Under the pieces are notes generated by a model. It was not told where the DNA came from. It ran no database searches and worked only from the letters and a program-made list of their open reading frames with translations. The translations under genes and the position numbers were made by a program. DNA of 9,747 bases, taken from contig JAHQWY010000116.1 in the NCBI GenBank assembly GCA_029856445.1, positions 1 to 9,747 of the forward strand, written 5' to 3'. Shown one piece after another: positions 1 through 6,980 of this stretch (position 1 is its first letter; each line of letters opens with the position of its first letter). Source of the stretch: Promethearchaeia archaeon (GTDB lineage Archaea > Asgardarchaeota > Lokiarchaeia > Sigyniarchaeales > SOKP01).

Positions 1-55
1 TAAATGAAAACCCCCATTAATGAGTTAAATTTATTAAAAATTTGAGTATGATTTT

Positions 56-991
56 ATGGAAGTACAAATTGGAAAAATGATATTATATGGGATTCTCAGC
101 ACACTCTTTTATATCGTTGTACCATTAGTCTTGTTTGAGATTCTTGAGTATTATAATGTTATGACCTTTGAAACTTCTTTTATAATTGCTATTATCATAT
201 TTGGAATTATAGGCGTTGTTATTTCAATGCTAAGAAATTTATTTCCAAGCGATACCCCCGCCAATCGATGGATAGCTTTTGGAGCCACCATATATTCTGG
301 GATCTACTTGTTCTATATGTTTGGGGGCTTTACACCAGGAGTATCTTTAGGTACTTATAGAATTGATCTTCCTATGATTCAGGTTCTTTTAGGTCTTCAA
401 TTAATTGCATGGCTATTCTTGGCATCGTCCGGGGTTAGAGCTTTACAGTATTTTGTTGAAGCCTTTGAACTTCGTAAGAAAAAGAAGTACACAGTAACCG
501 ATAGAAAATTTAAACTCAGCATGATATTTAAAGTTCTTGGAACGATAATGAGCTTAGGTATAGCAGGATATTTTGGGTCTTTAGTGTATAGTGGAATGAA
601 TCTTGATTTTGATTTAGGCACTTTCTATCCTGGAATTGATACTCAAGGAACCCCAGATCCATCTGATGATACTTTGGTAAATATAACTGTATCATTTGAC
701 GTGGATAATCAAGGAATATATGCGATTTATGATATTAAGATGGATTTTTATATGTATAATATAACTGCGGTCCCTGAAGTATTAATTGGTGAGAGTTTAA
801 ATAATGATTTTGGTACAATTCACTCCTTTAATTCACAACCAAATAATGAAGCTACGGTGGTCTTTCTAGTTCCCATTTTAAATGCAACCGCTTCAACTAC
901 TGATGTGGAATTTAAAATATCTTTTTCAACGTTATATGCTGGGATTTTTGTGGATTTGAACATTTCCTTTGAATTTAATCTGATTCCTTAA
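56..991 (+). CDS. Five-pass membrane protein with extracytoplasmic beta-rich domain
   Basis: A 311-residue protein of unknown function. Hydrophobic segments at about residues 8-30, 40-60, 71-91, 106-128 and 155-178 look like five membrane passes. A very basic loop (residues 140-153, with a run of Lys) lies between passes 4 and 5 and is probably cytoplasmic. That would place the C-terminal part (180-311) outside the cell. This part has alternating hydrophobic strands, an acidic Pro/Asp/Thr linker (about 193-206) and four N-x-S/T sequons (N209, N235, N276, N302), consistent with a glycosylated archaeal surface domain. The strand pattern, with a V-x-N-Q-G-like turn at about 216-220, faintly resembles LEA14/WHy-type beta sandwiches, but this is only an impression. 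The ATG at 56 has no Shine-Dalgarno; AT-rich sequence at 26-40 could serve as a TATA box for a nearly leaderless message. A T-rich tract follows the stop codon. Confidence 0.85.
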   Translation: MEVQIGKMILYGILSTLFYIVVPLVLFEILEYYNVMTFETSFIIAIIIFGIIGVVISMLRNLFPSDTPANRWIAFGATIYSGIYLFYMFGGFTPGVSLGTYRIDLPMIQVLLGLQLIAWLFLASSGVRALQYFVEAFELRKKKKYTVTDRKFKLSMIFKVLGTIMSLGIAGYFGSLVYSGMNLDFDLGTFYPGIDTQGTPDPSDDTLVNITVSFDVDNQGIYAIYDIKMDFYMYNITAVPEVLIGESLNNDFGTIHSFNSQPNNEATVVFLVPILNATASTTDVEFKISFSTLYAGIFVDLNISFEFNLIP

Positions 992-1006
992 AATACAATA
1001 TAATTA

Positions 1007-1027
1007 TTCTTTTTATCTTTTTTTTTT
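1007..1027 (+). terminator. T-rich archaeal-type terminator
   Basis: A tract of almost only T, ending in ten consecutive T at 1018-1027, begins 16 bases after the stop of the membrane protein gene. Archaeal RNA polymerase stops at oligo-T without needing a hairpin, so this probably separates that gene from the helicase gene downstream. Confidence 0.55.
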
Positions 1028-1104
1028 AATTAAATCATAAAATATTTCACTTAATCTCCCCATTTAGTAATTTCTCTTTAATAATTTAAAATATCACTGA
1101 GGGG

Positions 1105-3558
1105 TTGTTTTTTAATATAAGCAATAAGTTTAGTAGTGTTAGTGATCAAAGAAAATTGAAAGTTATACTGGAGCAAAAAGAATTCCACGTTTCTATAAAA
1201 GACATTGTTTTTGCCTCATCCGAACGAAAAAATCATTCTTCGGCAATCCCTTTACGAATCCGAGGTTTAAAAGGAACTGAGGTTCATCAGACCTTCCAAA
1301 ACACTCGAAAGAAAAATGAAAAACACTTCCAACGCGAAGTTCTGGTAAAACTTCAAACAAAAGTTCGAGATTGGACTTTTAATATTTCAGGACGTGCTGA
1401 TATTGTCTATGAAAAGGAGGATACCTTTATTATTGAAGAAATCAAGTCTGTTTTAAGTCTTGAAAATTTCTCTCTTGAGTCACTAACTGCCGAAGAGTAT
1501 CGTCTGCAATTGCTATTGTATGGACATTATTTTCTCCAATTTGGTAAACCTATTCAGTGTCATCTTGTGTTAATTGATATCTATAGTGAAAAAACCAAAA
1601 TTATCAATATTCCACCTCAGGATCTTTCAGCTTACATTCAAAAACAATGTGAAACTATTTTAACCTCTTGGGAATTGGAACAAAAATTAAAAGCAGAACA
1701 ACGAAATCGAGCGAAAACAATAATATTTCCCTTTGAGAAATATCGTCCTAATCAAGAAGAAATCATCGAAAAAACAGCTCAATGTCTTCAAAAACGAGAA
1801 AAATTAATGCTTTTGGCGCCATCAGGTTTGGGAAAGACTATTGGAACTCTTTTTCCTGCATTAAAATATGCCTTAAAGAAGAATAAACGAGTATTTGTAG
1901 TAACTTCCAAAACTACGCAACAACATATCTATCGAGAGACTTTACGGATATTTACTAAAAAGAAAGCAAAATTTAATTCGATTATTCTCACTGCCAAAGA
2001 AAAGATGTGCATAAATAATGCCTTTATTTGTGAGAAATCTCTATGCCCATACCTGAATAACTACGAGAAGGCTTCTTTAGATAACATAACTTCTGAAATC
2101 CTCACAAAACAAGTTATTGATGCTCGTTATATTCGAAAAATAGCACGAATCCATACTATCTGCCCCTTCGAAATATCTCTGGATTGCGCACTATATTGTG
2201 ATGTGATTGTTGGCGATTATAATTATGTTTTCCATCCTCACATCAAACTGAAACGATTTTTTGACAAATCCTATGATGATATTATATTAATTGTGGATGA
2301 AGCTCACAATCTACCCTTTCGAGCGATGACTTACTATTCCCCTGAAATAACTCTTCAATCTCTCACCAGTGTTATCGATTATTTACGTTCACTACATATG
2401 TCAAAATCAATTGAAAAAAAAGGCATTACCATTTATCAAGAAATCATCAAATTTATTACGAGCTTAATGGACCAATTTCCCAATTTGGAAACGGAAAAAC
2501 CAGTGTTAGTTAAATTTGATAAGAAATTTTTCCGAAAAATGGTTAAAGAATGTGATCAATTTATTTTATCTTTTATTCAGGATTATACTTTTAAACAAGG
2601 ATTTAAACCAGGAGGGAAAGATAAAGTCATAGAATTTGCTTTAAATTTACGCCAATTTTATTCAATCTTAAAGGAAAGTGATTTTCCTGAGTATAGTGAA
2701 TTATTATACATAAAGGAAGGAAAAATCAAAATATTATGTAAATCAGCAGCACCAAAACTCGAAAAACAGATAGCAGGGTTTCATTCAGTTATCATACAAT
2801 CAGCGACCTTATTTCCGTGGGAATACTTCCGAAAAATGGTCGGATTTCCACCTTCAGCACAAAAAGTTCAATATAATTCTCCTTTTTCTCAACAAAACCG
2901 TCTTTATCTACTTAAATCCAATCTCTCAACAAAATATGAAGACCGTCAGGAATCGTACGATGAAATCGCCAGAATAATTTGCAATGCGGTTAATGTTAAA
3001 AAAGGTAATTATCTGGCTTTTTTTCCTTCATTTACTTATCTTAAAGCTGTTCAGCGTGAGATTGTTACTAGATCAATCTCTATTGAAATCATGGTACAAG
3101 AACGTAAAATGAGTGAGAGCAAACGCAAAAAATATTTAAAAAAATTAAAAGATTCTAATAAAAACTACCTGCTACTAGCTGTGCATGGTGGAATTTTTAG
3201 TGAAGGTGTGGATTTTATCGGTGATATGGCCATTGGGGCTTTTATTGTTGGTCCGGGACTACCTGCTTATTCAATGGAACAAGAATTAATCCAAAAGTAC
3301 TTCGAATTCAAATGGAAAAAAGGATTTGAATACGCTTATCGGAATCCTGGGATGATGAAAGTGATTCAAGCAGCGGGGAGGATTTTCCGAACGTCTACAG
3401 ATCGTGGATTTGTGATGTTAATTGGGCACCGATTTAACACACCCTATTATAATAGCGTTCTTCCAAGTGATTGGGAGATTGAGCAACCACCTGATCTTAT
3501 CAAACGTATTCAAACTTTTTGGACGACTCAAAATAACGAAATTTTTAGAAAAAGTTAA
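1105..3558 (+). CDS. PD-(D/E)XK nuclease fused to DinG/XPD-type Fe-S helicase
   Basis: An 817-residue two-domain DNA repair enzyme. Residues about 27-180 form a RecB/Cas4-like nuclease: GxxxH near 57-61, E78, GRAD with D99, EEIK with E112 and K114, then QxxxY (Q135, Y139). Residues about 210-800 form a superfamily 2 helicase of the DinG/XPD (COG1199) group: a YRxxQ motif at 213-217, Walker A APSGLGKT at 238-245, four cysteines for a [4Fe-4S] cluster (C302, C309, C314, C353), DEAH at 398-401, SAT at 566-568, motif V around 695-704 and QxxGRxxR at 755-762. All catalytic residues seem present. Family knowledge predicts ATP-driven 5'-3' unwinding; the nuclease could cut flaps or ends. The same architecture is familiar in Firmicutes. 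The start is uncertain. TTG at 1105 is the first usable codon after the in-frame stop at 1087-1089, and its GAGGGG (1099-1104) abuts it with no spacer; the next candidate is TTG at 1156. Arginine codons are almost all CGN, unlike the neighbours. Confidence 0.93.
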   Translation: MFFNISNKFSSVSDQRKLKVILEQKEFHVSIKDIVFASSERKNHSSAIPLRIRGLKGTEVHQTFQNTRKKNEKHFQREVLVKLQTKVRDWTFNISGRADIVYEKEDTFIIEEIKSVLSLENFSLESLTAEEYRLQLLLYGHYFLQFGKPIQCHLVLIDIYSEKTKIINIPPQDLSAYIQKQCETILTSWELEQKLKAEQRNRAKTIIFPFEKYRPNQEEIIEKTAQCLQKREKLMLLAPSGLGKTIGTLFPALKYALKKNKRVFVVTSKTTQQHIYRETLRIFTKKKAKFNSIILTAKEKMCINNAFICEKSLCPYLNNYEKASLDNITSEILTKQVIDARYIRKIARIHTICPFEISLDCALYCDVIVGDYNYVFHPHIKLKRFFDKSYDDIILIVDEAHNLPFRAMTYYSPEITLQSLTSVIDYLRSLHMSKSIEKKGITIYQEIIKFITSLMDQFPNLETEKPVLVKFDKKFFRKMVKECDQFILSFIQDYTFKQGFKPGGKDKVIEFALNLRQFYSILKESDFPEYSELLYIKEGKIKILCKSAAPKLEKQIAGFHSVIIQSATLFPWEYFRKMVGFPPSAQKVQYNSPFSQQNRLYLLKSNLSTKYEDRQESYDEIARIICNAVNVKKGNYLAFFPSFTYLKAVQREIVTRSISIEIMVQERKMSESKRKKYLKKLKDSNKNYLLLAVHGGIFSEGVDFIGDMAIGAFIVGPGLPAYSMEQELIQKYFEFKWKKGFEYAYRNPGMMKVIQAAGRIFRTSTDRGFVMLIGHRFNTPYYNSVLPSDWEIEQPPDLIKRIQTFWTTQNNEIFRKS

Positions 3559-3643
3559 AAGGCTGTAGATTTGTTTAATTTTGTTGAGAAACTATAATAG
3601 AAGGATGTAAAAAATAATTAATTTTTAACAACTATATGGATTC

Positions 3644-4567
3644 ATGATAAGTCAAGATAATTTACTTAAGGATGGAAAGCTTCATATCTTTCTATTAGGA
3701 TCTGGGGGACCGATAAACAATGAGAAAAGAGTTACCTCAAGTATTGCACTTATTGCTAACGGAGAATTTGTACTTTTTGATGTTGGACCAGGCACATATC
3801 GAAATGCAGATTTGATGAGACTTCCAGTAACTCAATTAAGCGCGATATTTCTTACTCATTTTCATTCAGATCATATCGGAGATTTAGGAGAGGCAAATAT
3901 GATGTCGTGGGCGAGTGGAAGATCAAAACCAATAGAAGTATATGGTCCGGAAGGTGTGGAAAAAGTTGTTGATGGATTTAAAATGGCTTATGAGTTTGAT
4001 ACAGGATATCGAATCGCCCATCACGGAAAGGAAATTGTACCTCCTGAAGCAGGAATACCCATAAGTAAAACTATTATAATTCAGAATTCAAGTGATAGAG
4101 AATTATGCTATAACAGAAATGAGGTAAAAATATTCGCATTTCAGGTTGATCATACTCCCGTAAATCCTGCGCTTGGATACAGAATTGAATATAAAGGTTT
4201 AAGTGTTATACTTACAGGTGATACGATAAAGACAGAAAATCTTGTCAAACATAGCAATAACGCGGATATTTTATTAAGCGAAGCAATTTCATTTGAATTA
4301 TTGAATAATCTTGTAGCTGCAGTAAAAAAGATAAACCCAAGGACAGCTAAAATTTTAACAGACATTCAAAGTTATCATATGAACCCGATTTCGGCAGCAA
4401 AATTAGCTAAAGAAGCAAAAGTTAAGAAGCTTGTTTTTATTCATATTACACCACCACTACAAACTAAAAATCTTGAAAATATATATTTAAAAGGTGTGAC
4501 TGACGAGTTTGATGGGGAAGTGATTTTAGGTGAAGACCGTATGGAAATTAGTCTTGAACCAAATTAG
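3644..4567 (+). CDS. Metallo-beta-lactamase-fold hydrolase (RNase Z/AtsA-like)
   Basis: A 307-residue metal-dependent hydrolase, full length for the family and without a signal peptide, so cytoplasmic. It opens with a GSGGP turn (19-23), followed by the zinc motif HFHSDH (H72, H74, D76, H77). Further probable ligands are H170 in a DHTPVNPALGYR-like segment, D193 in TGDT, and H267 near the end in FIHITPP; H245 lies in a YHMNP motif. The order of motifs and the GYRIEY...LTGDT signature match the RNase Z/arylsulfatase (AtsA)-like branch of the fold rather than glyoxalase II or true beta-lactamases. No flexible-arm insertion typical of tRNase Z is evident, so a tRNA 3'-end role is not secured; the substrate is unknown. 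The ATG at 3644 has no clear Shine-Dalgarno. An AT-rich stretch around 3590-3600 could be the promoter. The gene is convergent with the transporter, with only 24 bases between. Confidence 0.9.
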   Translation: MISQDNLLKDGKLHIFLLGSGGPINNEKRVTSSIALIANGEFVLFDVGPGTYRNADLMRLPVTQLSAIFLTHFHSDHIGDLGEANMMSWASGRSKPIEVYGPEGVEKVVDGFKMAYEFDTGYRIAHHGKEIVPPEAGIPISKTIIIQNSSDRELCYNRNEVKIFAFQVDHTPVNPALGYRIEYKGLSVILTGDTIKTENLVKHSNNADILLSEAISFELLNNLVAAVKKINPRTAKILTDIQSYHMNPISAAKLAKEAKVKKLVFIHITPPLQTKNLENIYLKGVTDEFDGEVILGEDRMEISLEPN

Positions 4568-4572
4568 TAGAA

Positions 4573-4600
4573 GGTTATTTTAAATTATGCCTTATTTTTT
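4573..4600 (+). terminator. T-rich terminator in the convergent junction
   Basis: T-rich sequence with a six-T run at 4595-4600 directly follows the hydrolase gene. It overlaps the last codons of the convergent transporter gene, so termination of the plus-strand message would occur within the other gene's 3' end. Confidence 0.35.
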
Positions 4601-6007
4601 AACTCTAAATACTCCCATCATATCAATATCTACCTTTTCTACCATATAGGGACTCAATTTTCGAATTGCAAAAACGAAAACTGGGATCAAACCTAAGATA
4701 ATAAAGATAGAAATGATAAAGGGAGCAATTTGGTCTACATTATCCCATAAAATTCCACCTATAAGCGGACCAATTACTCTACCTAACCTATCAACCCACA
4801 TATGAAGACCAAATACTTTTCCTCTATGTTTTATAGATACTCGGCTCATAATTGCCTGGATAAGATATCCATTTGACTCTAATGAAATATATAACAATAT
4901 TAGAATGATAGCAAAATCAATAGAAGTAAAAGCGCTGATTAATAGCCAAATCATTAGCGCTTTGAATACATTTACAATAATTACACTCAAGGTGGGAGAA
5001 ATTCGATCAAATAATTTACCTATTTTTGGGGCAACTAACTGAGAAAGAACTTGTGCTGGAAAATAGACAATCATAACGATTATTGGTATAATATTATCAG
5101 AAAATCCCGGTAGAAGATTAAGGATTAAATATGCTGAAATAAATGTTGAATATATAGTCCCTGCTATAGAAGTAATAAGTATCACAATAATTAATGCAAA
5201 GAAACCGACCATAAACGATTTATTCAATTTCCTATTAAATGTTTCAGGTATATCATGAATTTCAACAGTGGTTATGGTTTCTTCACCAACAATAACATCA
5301 TCACTCATCAAACTTTGTACTTGAAGGTTTGACTCATCTAATGATGCACAAAATTTTTCATATGTTAGATCTTCGTCTACTCTCACATGAAATCGATATC
5401 CAGCAATCAGATTTAATATCGCAAATATTAAGATTGGGCTATACATTAAGGGTATATTATTAGGCATAAATATACTCGTTAGCCCAAATATAGGAATACT
5501 GATAAATGCTCCCACTAGAAATCCGTATCCTATCATCTTACCCCTACCTGTTGCTAACGCCTGAGTTCTATTATCTTTGCAAGATTTTTCAGAAATCAAG
5601 GAAAAAAAAGGTGGCCAAAAAAAAGCTACGAGTAATCCTTGACAAAACGTACCTATACCAAATAGAGTTAAATCCTTAATAACAAGTGAGATCCAATACA
5701 AGGAATAAGAGAATGTTCGACCCAAAGAACCAATTAAAACTAAAAGTTTCTTGGAAGTATGATCGGTTAAATAGGCGATTAACGGCATTGAAATTAATCT
5801 AGCAAAAGGTTGCATAGCCATAATTATTCCAAAAACAATTCCCGTACTTCCAAAGTAAAAGAGAACAACATAAGATTTTATAAACATGAAGAATATGAAC
5901 CCCAACCCATTCCAAAATGTAATCCTAATCATAGAATTAAAATCTGGGGTTGTCTTTATTAAATCAGATGGTTTACGACCGTTTAAATCACTATTTGGAG
6001 GTAACAA
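4592..6007 (-). CDS. MFS transporter, 12 membrane segments
   Basis: A 471-residue major facilitator superfamily carrier in the cell membrane; its substrate cannot be told from sequence. About twelve hydrophobic segments fall into two halves (roughly 28-205 and 264-448), separated by a hydrophilic acidic loop at 206-262. The loop between segments 2 and 3 carries the MFS motif A pattern (LTDHTSKK, about 80-87). A degenerate copy, GKLFDR, sits at 330-335 in the second half, and a glycine-rich segment (about 409-419, GRVIGPLIGG) matches a late MFS helix. The start is uncertain. TTG at 6007 is the only canonical start codon after the in-frame stop and gives a polar 25-residue N-terminal tail. ATG at 5932 (residue 26) would begin just before the first membrane segment and has a TATA-like box at the leaderless distance. 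The tail reads like plausible coding sequence, so the longer form is given. Confidence 0.9.
   Translation of the reverse strand: MLPPNSDLNGRKPSDLIKTTPDFNSMIRITFWNGLGFIFFMFIKSYVVLFYFGSTGIVFGIIMAMQPFARLISMPLIAYLTDHTSKKLLVLIGSLGRTFSYSLYWISLVIKDLTLFGIGTFCQGLLVAFFWPPFFSLISEKSCKDNRTQALATGRGKMIGYGFLVGAFISIPIFGLTSIFMPNNIPLMYSPILIFAILNLIAGYRFHVRVDEDLTYEKFCASLDESNLQVQSLMSDDVIVGEETITTVEIHDIPETFNRKLNKSFMVGFFALIIVILITSIAGTIYSTFISAYLILNLLPGFSDNIIPIIVMIVYFPAQVLSQLVAPKIGKLFDRISPTLSVIIVNVFKALMIWLLISAFTSIDFAIILILLYISLESNGYLIQAIMSRVSIKHRGKVFGLHMWVDRLGRVIGPLIGGILWDNVDQIAPFIISIFIILGLIPVFVFAIRKLSPYMVEKVDIDMMGVFRVKK
5955..5963 (-). promoter_or_regulatory. Possible TATA box for the internal ATG of the MFS gene
   Basis: Reading the minus strand, TTTAATAAA is centred at about 5959, 27 bases upstream of the ATG at 5932. 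This is the spacing expected if transcription began at that ATG. In DNA this AT-rich such a match can easily be chance, and it lies inside the longer ORF. Confidence 0.25.
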
Positions 6008-6264
6008 AAATAACGCACATTTGAAAATGTTATGATTCTACAATAATCCGATAAATACAATAGAGAAACACACCATATAAACTTCGATTTTCACGATTTA
6101 TGGAGTCATCTCTCTTTCAAGAAACAAGATCATAGTAAAAATAGATAAAAATGTGGGATCGACAGAAATGTTTAATAATGAATTTCCTAATAAAGTAATA
6201 AATTCCTTAAACATCATAAAAATAGTAAATAGGTATATTAAAAAGTCTAGATTAACTTTTTAAA
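6008..6264. other. Divergent intergenic region (MFS / DUF998)
   Basis: This 257-base AT-rich spacer separates the divergent MFS and DUF998 genes and must hold both promoters. No ORF or RNA gene is convincing here. Two similar AATTTCCTAA / AATTCCTTAA elements, with TTCCT cores 19 bases apart (6184-6188 and 6203-6207), lie upstream of the DUF998 TATA box and could be a regulator-binding pair. Confidence 0.5.
6234..6243 (+). promoter_or_regulatory. TATA box of the first DUF998 gene (leaderless)
   Basis: TATATTAAAA is centred about 26-27 bases before the ATG at 6265. Archaeal transcription normally starts about that far downstream of the TATA box, so the message would begin at or next to the start codon. 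The absence of a Shine-Dalgarno before this ATG agrees with leaderless initiation. Confidence 0.45.
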
Positions 6265-6888
6265 ATGATTTCGATGGTGAAGTATCAAAAAATATATGGG
6301 ATATGTGGTATGTTTAGTCCGATAGTATTTACAACACTATGGATTTTAGGGGGAATATTACAATCAGATTACAGTCATATTCGAGATGATGTGAGTTCCT
6401 TAATGGCACTTGGAGCACCGGATAAACTATTATTTGACACAATGAACTTAATCAATTATAGTTTATCGACTATATTCCTTATTGGATTTATTATGTTAAT
6501 AAAGGAGTTAAAAGGATCAATTGTGGGTCCTTTTTTACTACTTATTAGTAGTATTTTAGGATTTGTAGTAACTATATTTTTTCCCTTGAATTATGGTGGT
6601 GAACCTACTGGAGCTACAGGCACATGGCATTTCATACTTGTTATGATAATGGGATTCATAGCTTTAGGAGGGATGATTGCACTGTGGCGGGGATTTCGGA
6701 ATGTGAACGAGTGGAAGGGGTATGATTTATATTCCTTGATTACAGTGATTCTAACATTCATTTTTACAATGATTTTAGTTATTGCTGCCGGAAGCGAGAT
6801 AATGGGTTTGGCTGAACGCTTTGTCATTATAGTAAATGGACAATATTCTTTTGTCTTGTCTCTGAAAACTTATCTTTTATCTGAATGA
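6265..6888 (+). CDS. DUF998 family membrane protein (copy 1)
   Basis: A 207-residue integral membrane protein with about six hydrophobic segments (roughly 12-32, 62-80, 86-107, 120-141, 153-175 and 186-204). It shows the hallmarks of DUF998: a Y-x-HIRDD-x-SSL segment after the first helix (36-45), a SIVGP helix start (85-89), FPL followed by GG between helices 3 and 4 (106-112), a WHF histidine at the start of helix 4 (121-123) and ER (184-185) before the last helix. The family has no established biochemical role. The conserved polar residues at helix ends hint at a ligand-binding or enzymatic membrane protein, but that is inference. ATG at 6265 fits the TATA spacing; ATG at 6274 (residue 4) is an alternative. 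A clear paralogue lies tail to tail immediately downstream. Confidence 0.88.
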   Translation: MISMVKYQKIYGICGMFSPIVFTTLWILGGILQSDYSHIRDDVSSLMALGAPDKLLFDTMNLINYSLSTIFLIGFIMLIKELKGSIVGPFLLLISSILGFVVTIFFPLNYGGEPTGATGTWHFILVMIMGFIALGGMIALWRGFRNVNEWKGYDLYSLITVILTFIFTMILVIAAGSEIMGLAERFVIIVNGQYSFVLSLKTYLLSE

Positions 6889-6899
6889 AATAGAGGAAA

Positions 6900-6971
6900 A
6901 TGATTATGATTGAATTAACAATAATTACATGGATTCTATTAATTTTAAGTATTTTAAATAAACTAAACTAA
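6900..6971 (+). CDS. Possible 23-residue single-span membrane microprotein
   Basis: A tiny ORF begins 11 bases after the first DUF998 stop. It starts with ATG at 6900 or, more likely, ATG at 6906, which has a GAGG (6893-6896) nine bases upstream, a normal Shine-Dalgarno distance and unusual for this window. The peptide has one hydrophobic stretch (I/L/T/W-rich) and a polar NKLN tail. It would be translated from the same message as DUF998 copy 1. A chance hydrophobic ORF in AT-rich DNA is a real possibility; the Shine-Dalgarno is the main support. Confidence 0.3.
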   Translation: MIMIELTIITWILLILSILNKLN

Positions 6972-6980
6972 ATTAGATTA

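Noticed and set aside
4..45. A 13-codon ORF (ATG at 4) before the first gene
   Set aside because: It is very short, has no ribosome site and shows no recognisable content; the window edge prevents judging what lies upstream.
397..621. Minus-strand ORF inside the first membrane protein gene
   Set aside because: It lies wholly within a convincing gene on the other strand and is rich in the residues expected from antisense of hydrophobic codons.
4150..4365. Minus-strand ORF inside the hydrolase gene
   Set aside because: It is a shadow of the well-supported metallo-hydrolase, and its apparent hydrophobic segments come from antisense reading.
1105..4567. The helicase-nuclease and the metallo-hydrolase as a two-gene defence or CRISPR-adaptation module
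   Set aside because: There is no CRISPR array, Cas1 or known defence partner, an 85-base gap separates them, and arginine codon use differs; adjacency alone is not enough.
6591..6827. Minus-strand ORF inside DUF998 copy 1, and a similar plus-strand ORF at 7036-7254 inside copy 2
   Set aside because: Both are antisense shadows of the paralogous genes; their mutual resemblance follows from the paralogy.
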